Shown: one piece after another, positions 53,685 to 61,822 of the stretch
Numbering within the stretch: the first letter of the stretch is position 1
Layout of the letters: the number at the start of each line of letters is the position of its first letter
Source of the DNA: an uncultured Acidimicrobiia bacterium
GTDB taxonomy: Bacteria > Actinomycetota > Acidimicrobiia > Spongiisociales > Spongiisociaceae
Length of the DNA: 64,000 bases
Assembly: GCA_958295745.1 (NCBI GenBank)
Contig: OY282370.1
Location: forward strand, 744,001 to 808,000
Direction: 5' to 3'
The notes under the pieces: generated by a model
The model's input: the letters and a program-made list of their open reading frames with translations, nothing else
What the model was told of the DNA's origin: nothing
The model's database searches: none
Program-made: the position numbers and the translations under genes

Positions 53685-55154
53685 CTACCCCTCCCCTCCC
53701 CCGCCGGCTTCGCCTTCCACGAACTCCACCCCGTCCAGGGTCGGCCCCCGCAGGTAGCGGACGATCAGCTCCAGATCCTCGGCGGTCAGCACCATGCCGA
53801 AACCGGGCATCCGCCCCGAACCGACCCCGTTCACCCCGTATCCGACGCCGGAGTCCGAGCCGCCCTCCAAGAAGTCGTACATGTCTTCGGCGGTGAGGAA
53901 CTGGGTCAACGCCCGCCCGTCTCGCAACGACGGGCCCAACCCCCCCGAAGCCTGGATCTGCTGGAAGGCGGGTCCGGCCGAGTAACCGGCGGTGTGGCAA
54001 CGGGCGCAGTAGGCGTTGAACATACCCACCGCCCTGATGGCCGCCTCTTCGCCGCCGCCGAAGGCGGCGTGGGCCACCGCCGCGGTGTCTACCTCCCACC
54101 TCGCCGAGCGGGCGGCGCTCCCCAGGAAATCGAGGCCGAACCGAGCCTGGGTCAGCAGGGTCTCCTGATTCTGGAAGGTGATGGAGAGCGAGGTGGCGGT
54201 GGACTCGAGGTCGGCCACCATCCGCGCCGCCGACCGCCTGTCGGACACTCCGATCAACGTTTCGGCGTTGCGGGGGTCGAACACCGGCTCGGTGGCCAGG
54301 AATCCGGCGGAGCGGGCCTGGCGGGCAACGGCGCTCAGCCCACTCTCGGCCACGTCCGACAAACCGTCGCCGTCGGTGTCGATGCCCTGGCCGGCCAGGT
54401 CGAGGATCTCCCGGGCCTGCTCGGCGATGGCCCCCACCACCTGCGAGGTTTCACCGGAGGTGCGGATACGATCGAGCTCCTTCTGTTGTTCCTCGATCTG
54501 GGAAGCAACCGCATCGGCCGCGCCCTCCAGGCGGTTGCCGGCCCCGGTGACCAGACCGTCTACTTTGAGCAGCGCCTGGGTCTGGTCGATCTGGATCGAC
54601 TGGATGTAGTTGAGCAGGTCGTCGACCTGTTGGCTGTTGAGGGGTCCACCGCCCTCCAAGCCCCAGGGCGGCATGGGCGTGTTGGCCCGTCCGTACACGA
54701 TCCAGAACGCGATCTCGTCCCGGTCGTAGCGGTAGAACACGTCGTCGAGGGCCGGAGACGCCCAGCCCGACACCGTGACCTGGGAGCGGTCCTCCAGGAA
54801 AGCGGCCACTCCCCCACCGCCCGCCGTTCCGTGGCAGCCTCCGCAGCCGAACTCCTCCCAAACCTCGTGCCCCCGCTCCAGCGACGCGTCTCCGAACTCC
54901 TCTACGAAACCTTCCTGGCGGTCCAGCTCACCGAGGTAGTAGATCGGCATGGCCAGGGTGAGGAATCCGGCGGTGACGACGGCGCCTACCAGGGTGCGGT
55001 CTAGGCGCTTGGTTTCGAGCTCGTCGTCGGTCTGGGAGGCCGACAGGTTGGCGGGGACCGGGTCCTTGCGGTCCCGCCGGGATCCCGAACCCACCAGATA
55101 GGCGAACCATCCTATGGCGCCCAGAGCGACGATCGTCACCACCAAGGTCGCCAC
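53685..55154 (-). CDS. Diheme cytochrome c of the bc complex
   Basis: A 489-residue membrane-anchored cytochrome. An N-terminal TM helix (VVTIVALGAIGWFAYLVG) and a second one (VGAVVTAGFLTLAMPIYYLG) precede the first heme site CGGCH; the second, CARCH, lies near residue 380 after a long helical insertion that contains a calcium-binding-like DTDGDGLSDVAE. Met axial ligands may be in MPPWG and in GRMPGFGM. Two-heme cytochromes in bc operons pass electrons from the Rieske protein to the terminal oxidase. The insertion between the hemes is unusual. GTG start with GAGGT upstream. Confidence 0.85.
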   Translation of the reverse strand: MATLVVTIVALGAIGWFAYLVGSGSRRDRKDPVPANLSASQTDDELETKRLDRTLVGAVVTAGFLTLAMPIYYLGELDRQEGFVEEFGDASLERGHEVWEEFGCGGCHGTAGGGGVAAFLEDRSQVTVSGWASPALDDVFYRYDRDEIAFWIVYGRANTPMPPWGLEGGGPLNSQQVDDLLNYIQSIQIDQTQALLKVDGLVTGAGNRLEGAADAVASQIEEQQKELDRIRTSGETSQVVGAIAEQAREILDLAGQGIDTDGDGLSDVAESGLSAVARQARSAGFLATEPVFDPRNAETLIGVSDRRSAARMVADLESTATSLSITFQNQETLLTQARFGLDFLGSAARSARWEVDTAAVAHAAFGGGEEAAIRAVGMFNAYCARCHTAGYSAGPAFQQIQASGGLGPSLRDGRALTQFLTAEDMYDFLEGGSDSGVGYGVNGVGSGRMPGFGMVLTAEDLELIVRYLRGPTLDGVEFVEGEAGGGGEG

Positions 55155-55157
55155 CGG

Positions 55158-56096
55158 CTAGACCTCGTCCGCGGTCGTCAGGGCGATGCAGGAAGGACCC
55201 TGCGGGTAGGGAACGGTCTTGGCGACGGCCCGGGGGGTCTGGAGGATGGTTCCGGTCTTCACGATCATGCGCCCGTCCTCCTCCAACACCTCGAACCGGT
55301 CCAGGTTGCGGGGGGCCGGACCGGCCTCGTACTCCCCCGTGTAGTTGTATTTGGAGCCGTGGCACGGGCATTCGAACCCCTGTGAGGTCTCGCACCAGGG
55401 GACCCGGCAGCCGAGGTGGACGCAGCGCTGGAAGAGGGCGGACAGACCCCCCACCACCACCGGCATCCCCTCGAACTGTGACCGGGAGAGGTCGGACTCG
55501 GCGAACGGCACGATATAGGCGCGAGCCTCGGGTACGAACTTCGGAAGTATCGACCCGTCGCCCTGGATCACCTCGGCCTGGATGTCGGCGACGGCGCCCA
55601 CATCGATGTCGGAACCGAATCCCCCCGACAGGCGGGGCCAGAGGAAGGCCAGGTAGGAAACGCCGTTGAGGCCCAGAAATGCGCCGAAAGTGATGCCGAG
55701 GGCCCGGGTGAAGAACTGGCGCCGGTTGACCCCAGCCTCTTGGGGCGAGAGCTCCTCGACCCGCATGACCTCCACCGCCTGCACCGCGCCCGGAACGGAC
55801 GGAACCGCCGCCTCTTCTTCGCCCGAAGGTTCCTCCGGAACAGCCTCCGCCCTCACATCCGGCATATCGTCCGCCGCCTCCGGGACCTCGTCGGCCGGGG
55901 CGGGGCGGCGGGCGACGACCGGCGACGGCAGGTCGGAGCGGTCCGCTTTCCGGGTCTCACGCGACACCCCCGACCTCCACGATCTGGAAGTCCCGGGGGC
56001 GGCCTCGCTGCGGCGGTAGGCGATCACGAAGGCGCCCAGCACCCCCGCCACCGCCACGCCTGCCAAGGCCACGATCAACAGCTGGAGGGCGCTCAT
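55158..56096 (-). CDS. Rieske iron-sulfur protein
   Basis: A 312-residue subunit of the bc complex. Its long N-terminus has a TM helix (LLIVALAGVAVAGVLGAFVIAY) and an acidic linker, then a twin-arginine-type NRRQFFTRALGITFGAFLGLNGVSYLAFL and the Rieske domain, whose [2Fe-2S] ligands are in CVHLGC and CPCHGS. The two TM segments differ from the usual single anchor. The start overlaps the cytochrome b subunit IV stop as ATGA. Confidence 0.92.
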   Translation of the reverse strand: MSALQLLIVALAGVAVAGVLGAFVIAYRRSEAAPGTSRSWRSGVSRETRKADRSDLPSPVVARRPAPADEVPEAADDMPDVRAEAVPEEPSGEEEAAVPSVPGAVQAVEVMRVEELSPQEAGVNRRQFFTRALGITFGAFLGLNGVSYLAFLWPRLSGGFGSDIDVGAVADIQAEVIQGDGSILPKFVPEARAYIVPFAESDLSRSQFEGMPVVVGGLSALFQRCVHLGCRVPWCETSQGFECPCHGSKYNYTGEYEAGPAPRNLDRFEVLEEDGRMIVKTGTILQTPRAVAKTVPYPQGPSCIALTTADEV

Positions 56097-57100
56097 TCGA
56101 AATGCACCCAGTCTTTGAGGTCGTCGAACCAGATCCCGTCGGCCCACGGATAGGTGAAGTTGAACCCCGGGCCCCGGAACAGCGTCCCCAGCAGCGTCAG
56201 CGTGGCCGAGCCGGTGAGGAACAGCGTGAACAACATGATGGCGAACTTCCTGTCCGAGGGCTTGGTGGACGGGTTGCGGTCCACGTAGGGAATGGCCATG
56301 AACCCCACTAGGCCGGTGATGGACGGGATGATGACCCCGGCGACCTGCGGGTCGTAGTAGGACAGCAGCTCCTGCAGGCCGAGGAAGTACCAGGGCGCCT
56401 TGGACGGGTTGGGGGTCTGGTTGAAGTTGGCCAGCTCCAACAGGGGCGCCTGGAGGATCACCGACAGGACGATGAGCACCGCCGTGACCACCATCAAGGC
56501 GGTGAACTCGGCGATCATCAGATGCGGCCAGGTGTTCACCTTGTCCGTAGGGGTGGCCTTGACCTGCTGTATGGCCTTCGCCTTGACGACCGTGAGCAGG
56601 CGCTGGGGCCTCACCCCTTCGGGGATATCCTCGGGCGGGGCCACCGGACGGGGTGTCACCGCGGTGGCGGCGCCGTTGTCGGACGGGTCCGGGGAGGAGG
56701 CGGCCGGGGAAGATGCGGCCATGGAAGGGGAATCCTGGGGAGAGGCAACCGCCGCCGCGGCAACCGGAGGGGAGGGAGCGTCCGCCACCGGCGCAGACTC
56801 GGCCGCGGCAGGAGGAGGCGAAGGGGCCAGATCCTCCCTTATCTCGGCCAAGACCTGCTCGACCGACGACCCGACCACCTCGGCCTTGGCCTCGGCGGTG
56901 CGCCGCAACAGATGCTCGGGTATCCCCGACGGAGCGGACGGCCGGGCCTCGGAGGCGGCGGGAGAAGGAGGAGTCCGGGCAGGAGGTTCAGGGGCTGCCT
57001 CCCCTCGAATCTCGGCCAGCACCTGCTCGACCGGCACGCCGAGCGCCCTGGCCTGGGCCTCCGCCGAACGCTTCAACAGGTGTTCTGGTATCTCGGCCAT
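56093..57100 (-). CDS. Cytochrome b C-terminal subunit (subunit IV-like) with repeated N-terminal motif
   Basis: A 335-residue protein. Residues 1-110 contain two copies of the motif IPEHLLxRxAEAxAxxxGxxVEQVLAEIR, separated by Pro/Ala-rich linkers; residues 170-335 are the C-terminal part of cytochrome b with three TM helices. The quinol-site loop reads KAPWYFLGLQELL, a variant in which the Glu of PEWY is replaced. The extension is far longer than in b6f subunit IV. It is translated after the b6-type gene, 123 bp away, and overlaps the Rieske gene. Confidence 0.9.
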   Translation of the reverse strand: MAEIPEHLLKRSAEAQARALGVPVEQVLAEIRGEAAPEPPARTPPSPAASEARPSAPSGIPEHLLRRTAEAKAEVVGSSVEQVLAEIREDLAPSPPPAAAESAPVADAPSPPVAAAAVASPQDSPSMAASSPAASSPDPSDNGAATAVTPRPVAPPEDIPEGVRPQRLLTVVKAKAIQQVKATPTDKVNTWPHLMIAEFTALMVVTAVLIVLSVILQAPLLELANFNQTPNPSKAPWYFLGLQELLSYYDPQVAGVIIPSITGLVGFMAIPYVDRNPSTKPSDRKFAIMLFTLFLTGSATLTLLGTLFRGPGFNFTYPWADGIWFDDLKDWVHFE

Positions 57101-57223
57101 CGTCCCTCAACAGCCTCCCGGGAAGGCGCCCGGCAATTCACCCGCGGCCAGTCGACCGACGACGTGACGCCGGATCCGCCCCGGACGGACTCTAAACACG
57201 GGCGGCATCTCGGAACCATCCAT

Positions 57224-57997
57224 CTAGAGCGGTCCTGATATTCCACCGTCCTTGCGCACCCGCCAGAAGTGAACGGCCATGAAGATCACGATCACGAACG
57301 GCAGGAACAGGACGTGCAGGACGTAGAAGCGCAGCAAGGTGTTGCCGGTCACCTCGATCCCCCCCAGCAGGGCGAACTTCACCTGGTTGCCGAACAGGGG
57401 GGTGAAGCCGGCCATGTTGGTGCCCACCGTCACCGCCCACAGCGCCAGCTGGTCCCAAGGCAGCAGGTAGCCGGTGAAGGAGAGCAGCAGGGTGAGCAGC
57501 AGCAACACCACCCCCACCACCCAGTTGAACTCCCGCGGCGGTTTGTAGGCGCCGTGATAGAACACCCGCGACATATGGAGGAAGACCGTAAGCACCATCA
57601 GGTGGGCGCCCCAGCGGTGGAGGTTCCGCACCAGCGAGCCGAAGGCCACCGAGGTGGACAGGGCCTCCACATCGATGTAGGCGGCGGGCGCGGTGGGCCG
57701 GTAGTAGAACATCAAGAAGATGCCGGTGATCGTGAGCAGGATGAACAGGAAGAAGCTGAGACCGCCGAGGCACAGCGTGTAGGAGAGGCGGACCGCGTGC
57801 CGCTTCACCTTCACCGGATGCAAGTGATAGAGCACGTTGTTCATGATCACGTAGGAGCGGTTCCTCGGGCTGTCGCTGTACCCCCTCTTGAAGGGGGACC
57901 CGGGGCGGAACATCGACTCCCAGAGAGGGCTGCGCCGGAAGGAGTCGGCCGCCTCGGACACCCGTTCCCTGAGCTTGAACCCGTTGCCGATCGCCAT
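57224..57997 (-). CDS. Cytochrome b6-type N-terminal subunit
   Basis: A 257-residue, four-helix cytochrome b. Heme ligands are spaced HX13H (NLHRWGAH...FLHMS) and HX14H (VLHVLFLPF...AVHFWR), the latter typical of b6-type. Between, [19 protein letters not shown] is the Qi loop. [11 protein letters not shown] in the first helix places a Cys where b6f and Bacillus-type cytochromes attach the extra heme ci covalently, so heme ci is predicted. A split cytochrome b is unlike the single QcrB of most Actinobacteria. Confidence 0.93.
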   Translation of the reverse strand: MAIGNGFKLRERVSEAADSFRRSPLWESMFRPGSPFKRGYSDSPRNRSYVIMNNVLYHLHPVKVKRHAVRLSYTLCLGGLSFFLFILLTITGIFLMFYYRPTAPAAYIDVEALSTSVAFGSLVRNLHRWGAHLMVLTVFLHMSRVFYHGAYKPPREFNWVVGVVLLLLTLLLSFTGYLLPWDQLALWAVTVGTNMAGFTPLFGNQVKFALLGGIEVTGNTLLRFYVLHVLFLPFVIVIFMAVHFWRVRKDGGISGPL

Positions 57998-58009
57998 CCG
58001 CTTCCTCCG

Positions 58010-58465
58010 TTACCAGCGCATCCCGTAGGTGTAACCGTTCTTGAAATCGCGTGCGCCCGTATCGAGATCCCACGGCGCCTGGTCGATCAACCCGGCGTTG
58101 AGAGCGGTGTCGGTCACCGATCCCTCGAACTTACCGATCGAGATCACGTTGGTGGGGCAGCGGTCGATGCAGAGCTGGCACCGGGTGCATTCGTATTCGT
58201 CCACCACGAAGAACCCCAAGTTGTCGGAGCTGTCCATCGGGTGGTCGACGTCGTAGGCCTCGTCGATCGCATCGAGGGACAGGTAGTGGATGCACTTCCA
58301 CGGGCATATGTCCACGCAACCCTCGCAGAGGATGCATTCCGCCTGGTTGATGTGGAGGAACTGGCGGGGCCGAACCTGGTCCTGAACGTAATCGGAGTCC
58401 ACCATCACCAGCTGGTAGTCGTCGCGGAAGGGGGGCGTCTCGAACCAGACTTCGGACTTGGCCAT
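58010..58465 (-). CDS. Two-cluster [4Fe-4S] ferredoxin-like subunit
   Basis: A 151-residue soluble protein with two CxxCxxCxxxCP sites: CILCEGCVDICPWKCI and CTRCQLCIDRCPTNVI, both complete, separated by an unusually long 38-residue acidic linker (AIDEAYDVDHPMDSSDN). The C-terminal 40 residues have no Cys. It lies directly upstream of the cytochrome b6 gene and downstream of the unknown membrane protein, so it may bring low-potential electrons to or from the bc complex (inference). Confidence 0.87.
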   Translation of the reverse strand: MAKSEVWFETPPFRDDYQLVMVDSDYVQDQVRPRQFLHINQAECILCEGCVDICPWKCIHYLSLDAIDEAYDVDHPMDSSDNLGFFVVDEYECTRCQLCIDRCPTNVISIGKFEGSVTDTALNAGLIDQAPWDLDTGARDFKNGYTYGMRW

Positions 58466-59242
58466 CTACTCGGCTCCCTTGACCAGCGGACGCCCGTACG
58501 GAGAGACGAGATCGGCGGACCGCTTCTCTTCGGGCATCGGTCCACCGAAGCTCTGTATCCATCGGGCGAAGAGGATGATAAAGGTAAGCGCCCCCATGTT
58601 GTAGTTGATGGAGACGAAGTCCTTGATGGCGCCCCAGCTCACCCCCACCTGGTTGCCGAGCACCAGCGGCGCCCAGATGGTGAAAGCGTCGTTCTGCTCG
58701 TTCCAGTTCAGAGGCCCCTGGGCGAGGTTGAGCCACTCCGACGCCACGGTTCCGAGCAACAGCACCAGCTCCAACATGGCCAGGAAAGCGGCTAGGGCTG
58801 CCATAGACCAGGTCATCCTCCGGCCCAGGAACACCGCAACAGCGATGCCTAGCAGCATCAGTTGGCTCCCGCCGATCGCCGCAAGGTGGCCGACCGTGAA
58901 CCAGGGCAGGCACCAGTCGCCGCCTTGCAGCAGGCAGTCCCGGGGCACCCAGCCGAAGGTGTCCACCTCCACCGTCAGCTCCACCGGCACTTGGGGGAGG
59001 GCGGGATCCACCGAAGGGGTACTGGCCACGATTCGCCCGGCGCGATCGAAGGTGATGCGGTCACCGGCCTGCAGCCCCACCGCCTCGTCCAGATCGAGGG
59101 TCACCGTCTCCACCGAGGGGAAGTTGGCGTAGTGGTTGAACCAGATGCCCAGCACCAGGACGAAAAGACCCAGCAGGAACAACGCCCAACCGCCGATAGA
59201 ACGCTCCTTGGCGCTCATCTGCCGAAGCCTGCGTTGCAGCAT
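58466..59242 (-). CDS. Membrane protein of the bc cluster, unknown
   Basis: A 258-residue protein with an N-terminal TM helix (GGWALFLLGLFVLVLGIWF), an extracytoplasmic beta-like domain of about 80 residues (SVETVTLDLDEAVGLQAGDRITFDRAGRIVA), and three or four further TM helices. Three Cys near the middle (DCLLQGGDWCLPWF) may form a disulfide. I do not recognise the family. First gene of the bc operon; a second ATG eight codons in is possible. It may be an assembly or quinone-domain subunit (position only). Confidence 0.7.
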   Translation of the reverse strand: MLQRRLRQMSAKERSIGGWALFLLGLFVLVLGIWFNHYANFPSVETVTLDLDEAVGLQAGDRITFDRAGRIVASTPSVDPALPQVPVELTVEVDTFGWVPRDCLLQGGDWCLPWFTVGHLAAIGGSQLMLLGIAVAVFLGRRMTWSMAALAAFLAMLELVLLLGTVASEWLNLAQGPLNWNEQNDAFTIWAPLVLGNQVGVSWGAIKDFVSINYNMGALTFIILFARWIQSFGGPMPEEKRSADLVSPYGRPLVKGAE

Positions 59243-59259
59243 CTGGTAACCGCTTCCTG

Positions 59260-59312
59260 TCGTCCTGCTCGTCCTGTCGACTCGGCTCGGCTCGTCCTGT
59301 CCGGTCGTCCTG
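59260..59312. repeat. Four TCGTCCTG repeats
   Basis: TCGTCCTG occurs at 59260, 59269, 59292 and 59305 (minus strand CAGGACGA), in the leader of the bc operon between its start codon and a probable promoter. Possible regulator sites. Confidence 0.4.
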
Positions 59313-59457
59313 TCCGGGCTGCCTATCCTAAATCTACCAGCCTGAAACCCTCACGTCGCCGCTCCGGGCCCGCCCGCACCGGCGGAGGCCGGACGGCTTC
59401 ACAGGCCGGGCCGCGGACGACCCCGCCCAACCCGCGAATGCTCCATGACGATTGGGG

Positions 59458-59463
59458 TAATCT
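59458..59463 (+). promoter_or_regulatory. Probable -10 box of the CcoN-like operon
   Basis: TAATCT, the same hexamer as in the nuo promoter, 58 bp before the start codon at 59521. No clear -35 box. Confidence 0.4.
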
Positions 59464-59520
59464 ACGTCAGGAAGCGGCGCTCAGCTCAGGCCGGGGACCC
59501 CACATAGAGGAGCATGGGGC

Positions 59521-60990
59521 TTGAACGAGGAAAGCACCAAAGTCGGAGAGTCGGAGGCCGGACGCGGGCTCGACCATCCCGAGGCCGCCGCCGCCGTCCT
59601 CATGCTCCTGTCTTGCTTCTTCCTGCTGGCGGGGGCGGGGTTGCTGTCGATCATGCTCATCAAGCTGGCCGTACCCACCTTGTTCGCGGACAGCGCCTTC
59701 CTGTCCTACGGCCGGCTCCGCCCGGCTGCGTCGTCGTTGCTGGTATACGGGTTCGGCGGAACCCTCGCCCAGGCGGCCGCCTACTACCTGACCCCTCGGC
59801 TGGTCGGCGCCCCCATGCGGCGCCAGCCGATCGCCCTGCTGGCCGGGGCGGCCTACAGCGGTCTGGTGCTAATAGGCGCCCTGCTGGTGATGTTCCGCGG
59901 CCCTTCGGGGCCGGAGCTGGCCGAGTTCCCGCCGCTGGTGGACTGGCCGATGGCGGCGGTCCTGCTGGTACCCCCCATGTTGGTCACCTCCATGATCCGG
60001 AATCGCACCGAAGAGGGCGCCTACGTTTCGCTGCTCTACGTGATCGGAGCCGTCTGGTGGTACCCGGCCCTCTACATAACCGGCAGCATCCCCGGCCTGA
60101 GAAACATCGGGCCCTTCCTCCAGACCGGCCTGACGGCGGGGGGAATGCTGCTGCTGGCCTTTCCCGCCGCCGCCCTCGGAGCGGCCTACTACGTGGTGGT
60201 CAAGGAAAGCGGCCGCCCCCTCCACTCCGGGCAGCTGGCGCGGGCCGGCTTCTGGACCCTGGCCGGAACCGCCCTGCTGTCCGCGCCGGCCCGATTTCTG
60301 GGCGGCCCGGCGCCCGATTGGACCGAGACCGCGGCGGTGGCGGCCTCCTTGGGGCTGGCCCTCTCCGCCCTCGTGGTGCTGACCATTATCTGCCAGACCC
60401 TGTCGGGTGATTGGCAAAAGGCCGGCGAGAGCCCGGTGCTGCGGCCGGCTTTGGCGGGGGCGGCGGCCTATACCCTTTTCACGGTGCTGATAGGCATCTC
60501 TGGGTTCCGCTCGGTGGCGGCGGTGGTGGGCCTCACCACCTGGTACGACGGTCTGGCCGTGGGGCTGATGCTGATGGCGGTTCCCGCCCTCGGACTGTCC
60601 TTCATGTTCTACGCCTTCCCGCGGATCACCGGACGGGAACTCTCCGGAGCGGGACCGGCCGACCGGGGCCTCCGGCTCCTGATGTGGGGCGGCGGGGTGA
60701 CAGTGGGCGCATTGGCCGTGAGCGGTCTGGTCACCGGCATCACATGGAACTGGGCCGCCGCCTCGGGCGCCGCCTCGAATACCGGAGAAGGATTCTCCGC
60801 CGCCCTGGGAAGGGTGGATGTGCTTTTCACGGCGGCCGCCCTGGCCTCGGCGGCGGCGGCGGCCGGGCTGGCCCTGCTGACTTGGACACTGGTCAGGACA
60901 TACGCGGCCGGTTCGGCCCGCGCCGTGGAGGTGCTGGCCCCCGTACATACCTCCGAACCCGCCGAACCGGAGGAGGCCGGTGATGAGTGA
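59521..60990 (+). CDS. cbb3-oxidase subunit I (CcoN)-like protein without metal-binding histidines
   Basis: A 489-residue protein with about 12 TM helices that follows the CcoN pattern: SYGRLRPAASSLLVYGFGGTLAQAAAYYLTPRLVGAP corresponds to the FGRLRPLHTN region, and VIGAVWWYPALYITG to the WWYGHNAV region. In genuine CcoN these segments hold the heme and CuB ligands; here His is Ala or Pro, and the whole protein has only three His, none in a helix (GLDHPEA, RPLHSGQ, APVHTSE). It cannot bind the hemes or copper of an oxidase. It starts at TTG with AGAGGAG upstream and is followed by CcoO-like and cytochrome c genes, with no complete oxidase subunit I in the window. Confidence 0.75.
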   Translation: MNEESTKVGESEAGRGLDHPEAAAAVLMLLSCFFLLAGAGLLSIMLIKLAVPTLFADSAFLSYGRLRPAASSLLVYGFGGTLAQAAAYYLTPRLVGAPMRRQPIALLAGAAYSGLVLIGALLVMFRGPSGPELAEFPPLVDWPMAAVLLVPPMLVTSMIRNRTEEGAYVSLLYVIGAVWWYPALYITGSIPGLRNIGPFLQTGLTAGGMLLLAFPAAALGAAYYVVVKESGRPLHSGQLARAGFWTLAGTALLSAPARFLGGPAPDWTETAAVAASLGLALSALVVLTIICQTLSGDWQKAGESPVLRPALAGAAAYTLFTVLIGISGFRSVAAVVGLTTWYDGLAVGLMLMAVPALGLSFMFYAFPRITGRELSGAGPADRGLRLLMWGGGVTVGALAVSGLVTGITWNWAAASGAASNTGEGFSAALGRVDVLFTAAALASAAAAAGLALLTWTLVRTYAAGSARAVEVLAPVHTSEPAEPEEAGDE

Positions 60991-61822
60991 TCTCCTGGCC
61001 GCCGCCGCGGCCGCCCTCGGCGCACCCGAGCACCTGGTCGAACGGTCGGCCGCCGCCCGCGCCGACGCCGAGGGCTTGACCGTAGAAGATCTGCTGGCCG
61101 CTTGGGCGGGCGGAGCACCGGCCCCTGCGGGGGCCGCGGCATCCGGCGCCGCACCGAAGGCCCCTCCGTCGTCGGAGCCCACTGCGTCCGCCCCGGCCGC
61201 CCCCGCGGCGCCCGCAGCTGTTGCCGCTCAGGCTGCACCGGCCGCGGCGGTCGCCGTCCTCCCCCCCGAGACGGCCCCGACCGCGGCGGTGTCCGCCGCC
61301 CCGGCCCGGAGCAAGGCCACGCCGATACTGGAGGGCCGCCGCTTCCACCCGCTTCGGATATGGACGGCGATGGCGGGGCTGTTCCTGCTGGGCCTGTTCA
61401 TCACCCTGATCGGCCCCTACAACACCGGAGGCGACTATCGGCACCTGGTGCCGGATCCGCCTCTGAGCGCTCTGGGAGAAGAAGGCCGCGCCGTCTACCT
61501 GAACCAGGGATGCGGATACTGCCACACCCAGCTGGTGCGGCCCGTCTTGGCCGATGTGGGCCTAGGGGCGGCCACGGAGACCTTTTCCGATGCCTTGGAC
61601 GCGGCCACCTTCGGAGCGCAGCGCATCGGACCCGACCTGGCCCATGTCGGCGGCCGCGCCTCCTACGGCGAAGGCGGCGAACCCCTCACCGTCGATGAGT
61701 TCATCGGGTTGCTGGCCCGGCCGGACGAGGTGTTCCCCGGGGGCATCCACCCCTCGTACGCCCACCTCTCGCACGATGAGCTGACCGCTCTGGCCACCTA
61801 CCTGACGGAGGGTCTCAGATGA
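60983..61822 (+). CDS. CcoO-like monoheme cytochrome c
   Basis: A 279-residue protein. Residues 1-45 are the PEHL-type motif (GAPEHLVERSAAARADAEGL, VEDLLAAWAG), then an Ala/Pro-rich linker, one TM helix (IWTAMAGLFLLGLFITLI), and a cytochrome domain with heme site CGYCH in RAVYLNQGCGYCHTQLVRPVLAD and the CcoO-like GAQRIGPDLAHVGGR and HPSYAHLS. The usual CcoO Met ligand region is altered. It starts 8 bp inside the preceding gene with AGGAGG at the right distance. It is likely the partner of the CcoN-like protein. Confidence 0.85.
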   Translation: MSDLLAAAAAALGAPEHLVERSAAARADAEGLTVEDLLAAWAGGAPAPAGAAASGAAPKAPPSSEPTASAPAAPAAPAAVAAQAAPAAAVAVLPPETAPTAAVSAAPARSKATPILEGRRFHPLRIWTAMAGLFLLGLFITLIGPYNTGGDYRHLVPDPPLSALGEEGRAVYLNQGCGYCHTQLVRPVLADVGLGAATETFSDALDAATFGAQRIGPDLAHVGGRASYGEGGEPLTVDEFIGLLARPDEVFPGGIHPSYAHLSHDELTALATYLTEGLR

